From Nocardioides sp. TF02-7 (GTDB taxonomy: Bacteria; Actinomycetota; Actinomycetes; Propionibacteriales; Nocardioidaceae): a stretch of DNA of 64,000 nt. Of this stretch, positions 1 through 9,290 are shown piece after piece; within the stretch, counting starts at the first letter, position 1, and each line of letters begins with the position of its first letter. Below the pieces are notes generated by a model. The model was not told the DNA's origin, ran no database searches, and worked only from the letters and a program-made list of their open reading frames with translations. The stretch covers positions 3,534,001-3,598,000 of the forward strand of contig NZ_CP092535.1 of assembly GCF_022437945.1 (NCBI RefSeq), read 5' to 3'. The position numbers and the translations under genes were made by a program.

Positions 1-2
1 AC

Positions 3-506
3 CCCGACCACCGCGCCCGGCGCGCACTCGACTCGATGCTGCGCCGGCTCGCCGACGACCTCCTCGGCAACCCCGACACCCAGGCCCGCACCGAGCGGCT
101 GAAGGAGCGCGTGCTCGACCACCCGGCCGTCCTCGACACGGCGGTGGCGCTGTGGAACTCGTTGCGCACCGCGCTCGTGCACTCCCTCGACGACCCCGAC
201 GGCGCCGTGCACCGCCGGCTGCTGACCGAGGTCGACGCGTTCGCCCGCCGCCTCTCCGCGGACGCGGCGCTGCGCGAGCGGCTGGACGGGATGGCGGCCG
301 ACCTCGCGGTGTTCGCCGTCGACCGCTACGGCACCGAGGTCACCGCCGTCATCACCCACACCATCGAGCGGTGGGACGGCAAGGAGGCCGCCCGCCGGAT
401 CGAGCTCCACGTCGGCCGGGACCTGCAGTTCATCCGGATCAACGGCACCATCGTCGGCGGCCTGGTCGGCGTGCTGATCCACACCGTCGCCGTGCTGCTG
501 CCCTGA
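3..506 (+). CDS. DUF445 family protein, 3' part
   Basis: C-terminal part of a gene whose 5' end lies before the window; the frame is already open at base 3. The roughly 167 residues visible are mostly charged helix and end in a single hydrophobic helix (GGLVGVLIHTVAVLLP), the usual end of DUF445 membrane-associated proteins. Motifs such as WDGKEAARRIELHVGRDLQ and FIRINGT are typical of the family. The function of DUF445 is not established. It is followed by a 32-bp repeat array rather than by a gene. Confidence 0.85.
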   Translation, partial: PDHRARRALDSMLRRLADDLLGNPDTQARTERLKERVLDHPAVLDTAVALWNSLRTALVHSLDDPDGAVHRRLLTEVDAFARRLSADAALRERLDGMAADLAVFAVDRYGTEVTAVITHTIERWDGKEAARRIELHVGRDLQFIRINGTIVGGLVGVLIHTVAVLLP

Positions 507-508
507 CC

Positions 509-790
509 TACCCGGCTCGTCTCGGCAGCTGAATTGCGCCGACCCGGCTCGTTCCGGCACCTGAATTGCGCCGACCCGGCTCATTCCGGCACGTGAATCG
601 GGCCGACCCGGCTCGTTCCGGCAGCTGAATTGCGCCGACCCGGCTCATTCCGGCACGTGAATCGGGCCGACCCGGCTCGTTCCGGCACGAACAGGGTGCG
701 GAGATGGGCCGGGTCGGCGCGAATCAGGTGCGGAGATCGGCCGGGTCGGCGCGATTCAGGTGCGGAGATGGGCCGGGTCGGCGAGTTCGA
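509..790. repeat. 32-bp repeat array, direct then inverted units
   Basis: Six units with a strict 32-bp period start at about 509, 541, 573, 605, 637 and 669 (consensus begins GACCCGGCTCRTTCCGGCAC). They are followed by three units in the opposite orientation, anchored at GGGTCGGCGC 711, 743 and 775, again 32 bp apart. The reverse complement of an inverted unit matches a direct unit with only a few changes. The two halves could pair into a very long hairpin. No gene is seen inside; the array fills the gap between the DUF445 and S4 genes. Confidence 0.9.
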
Positions 791-809
791 CGGGGCCTAG
801 GATGAGGTC

Positions 810-1055
810 GTGACCGATCCCGTCGACGTCCCGATCTCCGACGCGTCGATCAGGCTCGGGCAGTTCCTCAAGCTGGCCAACCTGATCGACTCCGGGTCGG
901 AGGCCAAGCCGCTGCTGGCAGCGGGGATGGTGCGCGTCAACGGCGAGGTCGAGACCCGGCGCGGTCGTCAGCTGCAGGAGGGCGACGTGGTGGCCGTGGC
1001 GGCTCAGTCGGCGCGGGTCGCGACCGGGCCGGTCACCGACGACCTGCCCTGGTGA
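810..1055 (+). CDS. Small S4-domain RNA-binding protein
   Basis: 81 residues from a GTG start. Almost the whole protein is an S4 domain (IRLGQFLKLANLIDSGSEAK, then AAGMVRVNGEVETRRGRQL and EGDVV), matching the YaaA/YbcJ-like stand-alone S4 proteins. These are presumed to bind structured RNA, often rRNA. The start lies just after the repeat array, so the array occupies its upstream region. No partner gene is adjacent on the same strand. The family assignment is secure, the target unknown. Confidence 0.85.
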   Translation: MTDPVDVPISDASIRLGQFLKLANLIDSGSEAKPLLAAGMVRVNGEVETRRGRQLQEGDVVAVAAQSARVATGPVTDDLPW

Positions 1056-1088
1056 GGCCGACGCCGCCGTCGAGGGGAGCGCGGAGGG

Positions 1089-1459
1089 TCAGGAGACGCC
1101 GAGCAGGTCCACGACGAAGACGAGCGTCTCGCCGCCCTTGATCACGCCGCCGGCGCCGCGGTCGCCGTAGCCGAGGTGCGGCGGGATCACGAGCTGGCGG
1201 CGGCCGCCGACCTTCATGCCCTGCACGCCCTGGTCCCAGCCCTGGATGACCTGGCCGACACCGAGCTGGAACTTCAGCGGGGCGCCGCGGTTGTAGGAGG
1301 CGTCGAACTCCTCGCCGGTCGAGTGGGCGACGCCGACGTAGTGCACCGACACCGTGTTGCCGGCGCTGGCCACGGGCCCGTCGCCGACGGTGATGTCGGT
1401 GACCACCAGGTCGGCCGGCGGCTCGGGGTCGAAGAACTCGATCTCAGGCTTTCGCTCAT
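1089..1459 (-). CDS. FKBP-type peptidyl-prolyl isomerase (5' frame break)
   Basis: Single-domain FKBP of about 123 residues. It shows the core features VSVHYVGVAHSTGEEFDAS, VIQGWDQGVQGMKVGGRR, PPHLGYGDRG and TLVFVVDLLGV, so it should catalyse cis-trans proline isomerisation in the cytoplasm. The reading frame continues upstream of the first in-frame GTG (1406) with the family's usual acidic lead (KPEIEFFDPEPPADL). It joins the ATG at 1459 only if one base is restored at the A run near 1451. That start is preferred. The gene lies just downstream of the histidine kinase on the same strand. Confidence 0.88.
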
Positions 1460-1481
1460 CCCTCGACCCTACTGACCCGGG

Positions 1482-4069
1482 TCACGACGCCGGCGGGCAG
1501 TCGAGGGTGGGGCCGGTGGCGGTGCTGAGCGGTACGTCGTCCGGGAGGTGCTCGGCGGCACGGGCGCGGCCGAGGTTCCACTCCAGCCAGTCGTCGTCGG
1601 CCCGCTCCCGGCCGGCGAGCGCGCACTGCTCGAGGTCGTCGGGCAGCCGGATGAGGGTCGGCACGGCGTCGTCGGACAGCCGGCTGAGGTAGTGGACGTC
1701 GATCCGCCCGGTCTCGTCGTACCGCTCGAGGTTGCGCTCGGCGATCCACGCGTCGGGGTTGATGGCGGCGACCCCGAGCAGCGCGACGGCGCCGCTGAGC
1801 AGCGCGAACCGCGGCAGCCACCGCGCCCGCAGCCGGACGCCCGCGACGAGAACCGCGATGACGAGCAGCCCGAGCCAGCCCTCGAAGACGTCGACCACGA
1901 GCCGCAGGCCGGTGAACCCGTAGGCCTCCTGGTAGACGTGCATCCGGTGGAGCGCGGAGGCGACGACGACCAGCGTCTGCGCGCACAGCAGTCCGAGCGA
2001 CCCACGTAGCCAGGCGCGGTCGGCCGGACCGACCCGCGACGCCTTGCGCGCGGCCGCCCACACCACGAGCAGCGTGAGCGCGGTGGCGACGGTGAGCTGG
2101 CCGAAGCCCTGGTGGACGTACTCGGCATAGGTCAGGCCCGTGGTCCGGCGCAGGTGGTCGTGGCCGCCGAAGACCACCGTCGCCTGGGCGGCGAGGAAGG
2201 CCGCGAAGACGGCGTCGACGACCAGCACCGGCGCCAGCCACTCGAACCGGTGAGAGGCGGGGCGTTGCGGTCGCTCGTCGCGGTCGACGTTCGGGGGGTT
2301 GAGCGCGAGGTAGGCCGCGGCCAGCACGACGCCGCCGACGGCGACGGTCACGAACGTGCGGAGCACCAACGTGTCGACGGTGAGGTCGGGCACGAGAGCG
2401 CCGGCCCACTCGGCGAAGAGTGCGTCGGCGGAGGCGAAGAGCAGGCCGAACACGACCAGCCCGAGCGCCGACAGCAGCACGGTGCGGACCAGCGCCGCGC
2501 CCCGGCCGAGGCCGGGGAGGCGGGCGAGCGTGCGGCCCAGCCACGGCAGGCCACGCAGCCCGGCCAGCGGCAGCGCCGCCGCCGCCAGCACGAACCCCGG
2601 CAGCGTGCGTCCCCGGGTGACCCCGCAGACGCACAGCACACCGCCCGCGAGCACGCAGAGGACGAGCAGCCAGTCGGCGTCGCGCACCACCGTGGTCGCC
2701 GCGAGCAGCACGCACAGCGCGGCGCAGGTGAGCGTGAACGGGTCGCGCCGGTCGCGTGCCGCGCCGAGGACCACCGCGCCGGCCGCGAGCAGCACGAGGA
2801 GCGACCCCGTGCCGGCGTCGCGGAACGGCAGCACGACGGCGGCGAGCAGGCCGGTGCCGAGCGCGCCGAGGAGCGCCGACAGCCGGGCCGGGGGTGGCCG
2901 CGTCGGGCCAGAAGCCGCCGAACAGGTCGTCGAGCAGCGGCCGCGCTGGTACGGCGACCGCTCGCGGCGCGCCGGAGGGCACCGCGGTCGTCGGTGGTGG
3001 AGCTGACGGGGGAGCGGCGGTCGGGGGAGCGACGGTCGGCGTCGTCACCGGTGCCGCCGGCGCCGGCCGGTCGGGTGGACGCAGTGGGAGGTCGACCCAC
3101 ACCCGGGCGCCGGTCGTGCCGGGCTCCGGGTCGACGAACCGGATGATGCCGCCGTGCAGGTCGGTGACCCAGCGGGCGATCGCCAGGCCGAGACCGGTGC
3201 CGCCACCGCCGTCGGTCGCGTTGAGCGTGCCGAAGGGCTCGAACACCCGCTCGCGGTCCTGCGGCGCGACGCCCGTGCCCTGGTCACGGACCTCGAGCCG
3301 GTAGCGGTGCTCGTCGGCGGTCGCGGAGACCGCGACCGTGCCGCCGGCCGGGCTGTGCCGAGCGGCGTTGTCGAGCAGGTTGGCGACCAGCTGCCGCAGC
3401 CGCGCCGGGTCGGCGCGCACCACGAGGCCGGCGGGCACCTGGACGTCGTAGGTCACCGGGCGGACCGAGACCCGGGCCTCCTCGACCGCCGCCTCGAGGA
3501 GGGGACGCGAGGTCGACGTCCCGCGGGACCAGGGCGGCGCGGCCGGCGTCGACGCGCGCCAGGTCGAGCAGGTCCTCGACCAGGTCGCTCAGCCGCTCGG
3601 CCTGGCCCAGCGCGGCCTCGAGCGCGGCCGGGTCGCGGGGCCCGACGCCGTCGGCGAGGTTCTCGAGCACCGCCCGCAGGCCGGCCAGCGGTGTGCGCAG
3701 CTCGTGGCTGACGTTGGCGACCAGGTCGCGGCGCTGCTGGTCGACGGTGGCGAGGTCGCGCGCCATCCGGTTGAAGGCGCGGGCCAGCTCGCCGACCTCG
3801 TCGGTCGAGGTGTCGGTGACCCGGACCGCGTAGTCGCCGCGCGCCATCCGCCGCGCGGCGGCGGTCATCTCGCGCAGCGGGGCCACCATCCCCACCGCCA
3901 GCAGCTGCGTCACCGCGAGGGCCACCACGATGGTGACCGGGATGCTGAGCAGGGCAGGCACGCCGCCGGCGCGGCCGACGCTGGCGACCACCGCGGCGAC
4001 GGCGACGCTGGCGGCGACCAGCAGCCCGAGCTTGACCTTGAGGGAGCGGACCCGCGCGAGCGGCGTCAT
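1482..4069 (-). CDS. Sensor histidine kinase continuing into a DUF4173-like membrane domain (2 frame breaks)
   Basis: About 861 residues once two single-base breaks are repaired (C runs, coding sense, at 3501-3504 and 2890-2894). Order: two TM helices (residues ~10-65), HAMP, HisKA with phospho-acceptor in NVSHELRTPL, HATPase_c with NLLDNAARHS and the G boxes (GTGLGLAIARW), a Pro/Ala-rich linker, then about ten hydrophobic segments resembling DUF4173. The ATG at 4069 overlaps the response-regulator stop as ATGA. No stop codon lies in the linker in the repaired frame, so kinase and membrane part appear to be one polypeptide. The C-terminal family name is from memory of its features, not a search. 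Confidence 0.75.
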
Positions 4070-4756
4070 GCCGCCCCCGTCCGGCTCGAGGGCGTAGCCG
4101 ACACCGTGGACGGTGCGCACCCGGTCGGCGCCGATCTTGGCCCGCAGGCCCTTGACATGGCTGTCGACCGTGCGCGTGCCCGACGCACCCGGCCATCCCC
4201 ACACGTCGGCGAGCAGCCGCTCGCGGGTGACGACGGCTCCCGGGTCGGCGGCGAGGCAGGCGAGCAGGTCGAACTCGGTGGGCGTGAGCCGCACCTCCTC
4301 GCCGTCGCGCCACACCCGCCGCGCGGCGTTGTCGATCCGCAACCCGCCGACCTCGATCGGGCGCCGCCCGGCCAGCTCGGCGGCCCGCTCGACGCGGCGC
4401 AGCAGCGCCGCCACGCGAGCGGTCAGCTCGCGCATCCGGAACGGCTTGGTGAGGTAGTCGTCCGCACCGACGCCGAGGCCGACGAGGACGTCGGTCTCCT
4501 CGTCCCGCGCGGTGAGCATCAGCACCGGCACCGGCCGCTCGGCCTGGATCCGGCGGCACACCTCGTAGCCGTCGAAGCCGGGCAGCATGACGTCGAGCAG
4601 CACCAGGTCGGGCGCGTGCCGTGCGAAGGCCTCCACCGCGGCGGGGCCGTCGTACGCGCTGACCACGTCGTAGCCCTCCGCGGCGAGGCGGTCGGCCACT
4701 GTCTGGTGGATGACGGGCTCGTCCTCCACCACGAGGACCCGGCGCTGCGTGCTCAT
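4066..4756 (-). CDS. OmpR/PhoB-type response regulator (1 frame break)
   Basis: About 229 residues. The receiver domain has the acidic pocket EDE, phospho-acceptor Asp in LVLLDVMLPG and Lys in DYLTKPF. The C-terminal winged helix (LTPTEFDLLACLAADPGAVVTRE, RTVDSHVKGLRAKIG) binds DNA. As read, the frame runs into the kinase. Removing one base of the C run at 4074-4078 ends the protein at a TGA that overlaps the kinase ATG, the usual coupled arrangement. It is the cognate regulator of the adjacent kinase. Confidence 0.9.
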
Positions 4757-4846
4757 GCAGGCAGCGTAGGAGTGGCGACCGGGCGGGACCGGGGACGACT
4801 CGTGGAGGTTCTGTGCAGATCGCGGTCCGGCGGCCGCCGTACGCCG

Positions 4847-5285
4847 TCAGCCCTGGTGGACGTACTCGTCGAGCTGGTCGCGCTCGAACTGCAGCTGGTC
4901 GATCTTGTGCTTGACCAGGTCGCCGATGCTCACCAGGCCGACCAGCCGGTCCTCGTCGCAGACCGGGATGTGGCGGAAGCGACCCGTCGTCATCTGGTGC
5001 ATGACCTCGTCGAGCCCGTCGGTGGGGGGAGCAGGTGGTGATCTCCGAGACCGGCGTCATGATCGCGCCCACCGTGTTGTTGACGACGGTGCCGTCGTGG
5101 TGGAGGTGGCGCACCACGTCGCGCTCGCTCACGATGCCGTCGAGCGAGCTGCCGTCGGCACTCACGACGAGGGCGCCGATCTCGTGCTCGGCCAGGGTCG
5201 CGATCAGCTCGCGCACGCCGGCGTCAGGGGAGATCGTGACGACGTCCCGGATCTGCTTGGCCTGGAGGACCTCTGCGATGCGCAT
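4847..5285 (-). CDS. CBS-domain protein (1 frame break)
   Basis: About 145 residues with two tandem CBS motifs. The first is MRIAEVLQAKQIRDVVTISPDA...IVSERDVVRHL. The second, in another frame after an extra base in the run 5024-5029, reads LDEVMHQMTTGRFRHIPVCDEDRLVGLVSIGDLVKHKI. CBS pairs usually bind adenosyl nucleotides. There is no attached catalytic domain, so this is a stand-alone sensor of the kind common in actinobacteria. It ends about 90 bases upstream of the response-regulator start, on the same strand. Confidence 0.88.
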
Positions 5286-5318
5286 GGGACGGAGGCTACT
5301 CAGTCGCAGCCGCGCCGA

Positions 5319-6239
5319 CTAGGCGTCCGAGCCGTCTGTGGACTCCGTGCCGGTGTCGCCGTCGGCGAGGTCCGTGCCGCGGCGGCGCTGCCGCAGGTCG
5401 GAGACCGTGCCGGGGCCGCTCGTGGGCCAGTCGGGGTCGTCCTCCCCGCCGGGAAGGGTGCCGAGGAACGACAGGGCGGCCTCGTGCAGGTGGCCGTTGC
5501 TCGCCAGCGCGTTGCCTCCCCACGGACCGTCGCTGCCGTCGAGCGAGGTGAACCGCCCGCCGGCCTCGCGCACGATGATGTCGAGCGCGGCCATGTCGTA
5601 GACGTGGAGCTCCGGCTCCGCCGCGACGTCGACGGCCCCCTCGGCGAGCAGCATGTAAGACCAGAAGTCGCCGTAGGCGCGGGTTCGCCACACCCGCCGC
5701 ATCAGCGCCAGGAAGTCGTCGCCGAGGCCCCGCTCCTCCCAGCCGTGCAGCGAGGAGTAGGAGAGCGACGCGTCCTCGAGGCGGCGGATGTCGGAGACTT
5801 CGCAGCGGGTCGCCTTCATCAGCGACTTGCCGGTCCACGCGCCGGAGCCGGCGGACGCCCACCAGCGGCGCTGCAGCTGCGGCGCCGACACGACCCCGAG
5901 CACCACCTCGTCGTCGACGGCGAGCGCGATGAGCGTCGCCCAGACGGGGACGCCGCGCACGAAGTTCTTGGTGCCGTCGATCGGGTCGACGATCCACCGG
6001 CGCTGCGAGTGCCCCGACGTGCCCTGCTCCTCGCCGGTGATCGCGTCCCTGCTGCGGACCCGGGAGAGCGTGCGCCGGATCGACTCCTCGACCGCCTGGT
6101 CGGCGTCGGTCACCGGCGTCAGGTCCGGCTTGCTCATCACGTGCAGGTCGAGCGCGCGGAACCGGGCCTGGGTGAGCGAGTCCGCGTCGTCGGCCAGCAG
6201 GTGCGCCAGCCGGAGGTCGTCGGTGTAGTCGGTCGCCAC
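5319..6239 (-). CDS. hisN: Histidinol-phosphatase, inositol monophosphatase family
   Basis: 306 residues from a GTG. It carries the metal-binding signatures of the IMPase fold: GEEQG, DPIDGTKNF and the C-terminal YDMAALDIIVREAGG. The actinobacterial HisN group dephosphorylates histidinol phosphate in histidine biosynthesis. The aroA-rsgA-hisN neighbourhood found in many actinobacteria supports this over a generic IMPase, although here the element-flanked AbiEi-like gene and a DUF2231 gene lie between rsgA and hisN. The Ser/Asp-rich C-terminal tail is longer than in most family members. Confidence 0.85.
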   Translation of the reverse strand: MATDYTDDLRLAHLLADDADSLTQARFRALDLHVMSKPDLTPVTDADQAVEESIRRTLSRVRSRDAITGEEQGTSGHSQRRWIVDPIDGTKNFVRGVPVWATLIALAVDDEVVLGVVSAPQLQRRWWASAGSGAWTGKSLMKATRCEVSDIRRLEDASLSYSSLHGWEERGLGDDFLALMRRVWRTRAYGDFWSYMLLAEGAVDVAAEPELHVYDMAALDIIVREAGGRFTSLDGSDGPWGGNALASNGHLHEAALSFLGTLPGGEDDPDWPTSGPGTVSDLRQRRRGTDLADGDTGTESTDGSDA

Positions 6240-6317
6240 AAGGGCACCCTACGGCGCCCCGCCCGCGAGGACGTGGAGGGACTGTTGCCGCGGACCGAGG
6301 TCGTGCAGGATTCAACC

Positions 6318-6767
6318 ATGGAGATCAACGGGCTGCCCCTCCACGCCCTCGTCGTCCACGCCGCGGTCGTGCTGACGCCGCTGACCGCCGTGGCCGCCGT
6401 GGTCTACGCCGTTCCGGGGCGGTGGCGCGACGGGTTGCGCTGGCCGGTCGCCGTGGCCGCGGTGGTCGTGGTGCTGGCGGTGTGGACGGCGTACCTCTCC
6501 GGCGAACAGCTCGAGGAGGCCAACCAGTACGGCGGTCCCCTCGCCGAGCTGCTGGAGACCCACGAGAGCCGGGCGAACATCCTCCGGTGGGCGACCACCG
6601 CGTTCGGAGCGGTCGCCGTGCTCGCCGCCGCACTGCACCGCCGGCGCGGCGTCGCACAGGTCGTGCTCGCGATCGCACTCGCCGCACTGGCGGTGCTGAC
6701 GCTGGTCTACGCCGTGCTGACCGGGGACGCGGGGGCGCAGATCGCGTGGTACGGGATCAGCGGGTGA
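6318..6767 (+). CDS. DUF2231 family membrane protein
   Basis: 149 residues, divergent from hisN across a 78-base gap. It begins with MEINGLPLHALVVHAAVVLTPL, the family hallmark, and has four hydrophobic helices with HE in the loop after the second (LLETHESRANILRWATTAFG). DUF2231 proteins are predicted inner-membrane proteins and may bind a cofactor through conserved histidines, but their role is not established. The start is set by the ATG directly before the conserved EINGLP. Confidence 0.85.
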   Translation: MEINGLPLHALVVHAAVVLTPLTAVAAVVYAVPGRWRDGLRWPVAVAAVVVVLAVWTAYLSGEQLEEANQYGGPLAELLETHESRANILRWATTAFGAVAVLAAALHRRRGVAQVVLAIALAALAVLTLVYAVLTGDAGAQIAWYGISG

Positions 6768-6810
6768 GGCGGGTCGCCGGGGGTGGTGGACTCGCGGCGG
6801 CACAGGAGGC

Positions 6811-6904
6811 GCAGATTCATCAAGGTATGTCGGTGAACCTGCGCCTCCCACGGTGGGTACGCCGTGGGAGGCGAGGACTCGCCTACATACCTTGATGAAC
6901 CTGC
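6811..6904. repeat. 94-bp palindromic element, copy 1
   Basis: Nearly self-complementary over its full length. The left arm GCAGATTCATCAAGGTATGT pairs with ACATACCTTGATGAACCTGC on the right; a second inner stem is CCTCCCACGG / CCGTGGGAGG around a GTAC-containing loop. The same 94-bp unit occurs at 8017-8110 and 39737-39830. No transposase is present, so it resembles a REP-like or MITE-like dispersed hairpin. It lies between the convergent DUF2231 and AbiEi-like genes. Confidence 0.92.
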
Positions 6905-6948
6905 GGCTGCCGAGGCCGAGCCGCCCCGAGGCCGAGCCGCCCCGTGGC

Positions 6949-7890
6949 TCAGCCCGCCCGGCGGATCAGCCGGTCGAACCGCTGCCGCATCAGGGCAGGG
7001 TCGTCGTAGTCGCTCCACACGAACCGGATCATCCGGGCTCCCCTGGCCTCGCGCATGGCGTCCTCGCGGACCTTCTCCTGGAACACCGCGTCGCCGGGGT
7101 CCTGGCCCGGCTGGAGGAGCCGACCGTACTTCACCCGGCCGTCGAACTCGCCGAGCAGCCCGAACCGCTCCCACCACCAGTCGCTGATGCCGATCAGCGT
7201 GCCGTCGGCGTCGCGCACCTCGTGCTGTAGCTCCGGGCAGGGGATCCCGATGCCCTTGAAGCCCCACCTGCCGCGCGACTCGCCGATCGACCCGGACCGG
7301 CCGTCGGCCATCCGCACGGGGATCCACAGGTGCCGCATGAACGGCCAGGCCTGGAGCACGCTGAAGCACGCCTCCAGCCGGTCCTGGTCGAACGCGCCGA
7401 TGCGGAGGCCGCCGTCGAGGAGGCACAGCGCCACCTCGTTCGTCGCCCGCGACCCGGCCTCGAGCACGCACCGCTCCGGCCTGAGCACGAGCTGGCCGTC
7501 GACCTCGAGCAGGTCGTCGTCCACCACCACCCCCTCGTGGTGGACGACGTCACCCTCGACCCGGCCGGCACCTCCGTCGAGCCGGGTGACGTGCACCCGG
7601 TCGAGCGGGATCCCCCAGACGTCGATGCCGTGGCAGATCACCCCGGAGACGTGGCTCAGCGCCACCGAGTCACCCAGCGACCGGAGCACGGCGCGGCTCC
7701 GCACCTTGTGCTGGCCCACCGGGGTGAGCGCTGTCCACTCCGCCGTCAGGGCGTAGAACCCCCGGCGGAACCTGGTCCACTCGCCCTGCCGGACCTTCCG
7801 CGCGATGTCGCGGTCGTCGTAGCCGGCCGCTCGTGCCTCGGCCCGGGTGAAGAACCCGCACTCGCGGGTCAGTGCTCGCATCACGTCCAT
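6949..7890 (-). CDS. AbiEi-antitoxin-domain / DUF559-like protein
   Basis: 313 residues from ATG 7890. The N-terminus (GFFTRAEARAAGYDDRDIARKVRQGEWTRFRRGFYAL) is the winged-helix AbiEi-type antitoxin domain. The C-terminus (GISDWWWERFGLLGEFDGRVKYG, then FQEKVREDAMR) resembles DUF559/Vsr-like nuclease-fold proteins. No AbiEii nucleotidyltransferase toxin is adjacent, so it is an orphan. It lies between two inverted copies of the 94-bp palindrome and, with the DUF2231 gene, separates rsgA from hisN. Homologues are frequent and variable in Nocardioides-like genomes; the function is not known. Confidence 0.75.
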   Translation of the reverse strand: MDVMRALTRECGFFTRAEARAAGYDDRDIARKVRQGEWTRFRRGFYALTAEWTALTPVGQHKVRSRAVLRSLGDSVALSHVSGVICHGIDVWGIPLDRVHVTRLDGGAGRVEGDVVHHEGVVVDDDLLEVDGQLVLRPERCVLEAGSRATNEVALCLLDGGLRIGAFDQDRLEACFSVLQAWPFMRHLWIPVRMADGRSGSIGESRGRWGFKGIGIPCPELQHEVRDADGTLIGISDWWWERFGLLGEFDGRVKYGRLLQPGQDPGDAVFQEKVREDAMREARGARMIRFVWSDYDDPALMRQRFDRLIRRAG

Positions 7891-8016
7891 GCCGACGACG
7901 CTCGCGCGCACCGGCCGCAACCGCACACGGTCGGGTCGTGCGCTGTGGACAGCCGGCCCGCGGCAAGGGGCCTGTGGACGGTTGCCGGGCCGGTCGAAGC
8001 CCACGCACCACGCGCC

Positions 8017-8110
8017 GCAGATTCATCACGGTATGTCGGCCAGTCCGCGCTTCCCATGGCGTACCCACCGTGGGAGGCGCAGGTTCGTCGACATACCTTG
8101 ATGAATCTGC
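8017..8110. repeat. 94-bp palindromic element, copy 2 (inverted relative to copy 1)
   Basis: Same outer arms as copy 1 (GCAGATTCATCACGGTATGT ... ACATACCTTGATGAATCTGC). The loop reads GCGTACCCACC, the reverse complement of the copy 1 loop, so the two copies are in opposite orientation. The unit is exactly 94 bp. It sits just upstream of the AbiEi-like gene. Confidence 0.92.
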
Positions 8111-8158
8111 GGCAGCCGGGACGCGCGGCAGCCGGGACGCGCGGCAGCCGAGACGCGC
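8111..8158. repeat. 16-bp tandem repeat, three units
   Basis: GGCAGCCGGGACGCGC at 8111 and 8127, then a one-base variant at 8143, with a partial fourth unit at 8159. It abuts the outer end of the palindromic element copy 2, between it and the rsgA stop. No coding function is seen. Confidence 0.85.
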
Positions 8159-8209
8159 GGCACCAGCCGGGGGCCGCGCCGCAGTCGGAGCGGTGGCGCC
8201 GACCGCCCC

Positions 8210-9277
8210 TCAGTACTCCGTCACCGACCGGGCGGCGAGCAGCCGCCGGAAGGACGCGACCCGGTCGGGGTCGGCGGTGCCGGCGGCGAGGGCCTCGTCG
8301 AGCCCGCACTCCGGCTCGTCGTCGGCGTGGGTGCAGCCGCGGGGGCAGTCCTCGGTCATCTCGTCGAGGTCGGGGAAGGCCTCGATCAGGTGCTCGGGCT
8401 GCACGTGGGCGAGGCCGAAGGAGCGGATCCCGGGGGTGTCGACGATCCACGAGCGCGGCGCCGCCGCACCGGCCCCGCCCGCACCGGCCTCACTCCGACC
8501 GACCCCGCTCTCACCGCCCCCACCGGGCATCGGCAGCATCACCGCCGACGTCGACGTGTGCCGGCCACGGCCGGTGACGGCGTTGACCACACCGGTCTCG
8601 CGGCCGGCGTCGGGGACGAGCGCGTTGACGAGCGTGGACTTGCCGACGCCGCTGTGGCCGAGGAGCACGCTGACGTGGCCGCGGAGCCGGTCGCGGAGGT
8701 CGTCGAGGCCGACGATCCGGTGGTCGGCGTCGCGGTGGGTGACGACCCAGGGCACGCCGAGCGAGGAGTACGTCGACAGCAGCGTCTCCGGGTCGCGCAG
8801 GTCGGCCTTGGTGAGGCACAGCAGGGGCGCCAGCCCGGCGTCGAACGCCGCCACGAGCGCCCGGTCGATCAGCCGCGGCCGCGGCTCGGGGTCGGCCAGC
8901 GCCGTCACGACGACCAGCTGGGTGGCGTTCGCGACCACCACCCGCTCGACGGGGTCGTCGTCGTCGGCCGTACGACGCAGCACGGTGCTGCGCTCCTCGA
9001 CCTCGACGATGCGGGCGAGTGAGCCGGGGTCGCCGGTGACGTCGCCCACGACCCGCACCCGGTCGCCCACCACGACCCCCTTGCGCCCGAGCGGCCGGGC
9101 CTTCACCGCGGTGACGGTCCGGTCGCCGACGAGGAGGGTGTAGCGGCCGCGGTCGACCGTGACGACGACACCGTCGACGGCGTCGTCGTAGGTCGGGCGC
9201 TCCTTCGTGCGGGGACGGGTGCGCCGGCGCGGTCGCTCGTAGTGCTCGACGTCGTGCTCGGTGTACCGCCCCGTCAT
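8210..9277 (-). CDS. rsgA: Ribosome small-subunit-dependent GTPase A
   Basis: 355 residues. An N-terminal OB fold (VVVTVDRGRYTLLVGDRTVTA) is followed by a circularly permuted G domain: NATQLVVV, LTKADL (G4), then GHSGVGKSTLVNAL (G1) and DTPGIRSFG (G3). The C-terminal zinc segment has CPRGCTHADDEPECG. RsgA matures the 30S subunit. A Gly/Ala/Ser-rich insert of about 25 residues before DTPG is longer than usual. It starts 13 bases after the aroA stop, so the two are probably co-transcribed. Confidence 0.95.
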   Translation of the reverse strand: MTGRYTEHDVEHYERPRRRTRPRTKERPTYDDAVDGVVVTVDRGRYTLLVGDRTVTAVKARPLGRKGVVVGDRVRVVGDVTGDPGSLARIVEVEERSTVLRRTADDDDPVERVVVANATQLVVVTALADPEPRPRLIDRALVAAFDAGLAPLLCLTKADLRDPETLLSTYSSLGVPWVVTHRDADHRIVGLDDLRDRLRGHVSVLLGHSGVGKSTLVNALVPDAGRETGVVNAVTGRGRHTSTSAVMLPMPGGGGESGVGRSEAGAGGAGAAAPRSWIVDTPGIRSFGLAHVQPEHLIEAFPDLDEMTEDCPRGCTHADDEPECGLDEALAAGTADPDRVASFRRLLAARSVTEY

Positions 9278-9290
9278 CGCCGCGCGTCCG

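Noticed and set aside
509..790. CRISPR array
   Set aside because: Units are contiguous with no unique spacers, and half are inverted.
3284..4756. Response regulator and histidine kinase fused in one frame
   Set aside because: Removing one base of the C run at 4074-4078 gives the regulator a stop that overlaps the kinase ATG as ATGA, the normal arrangement.
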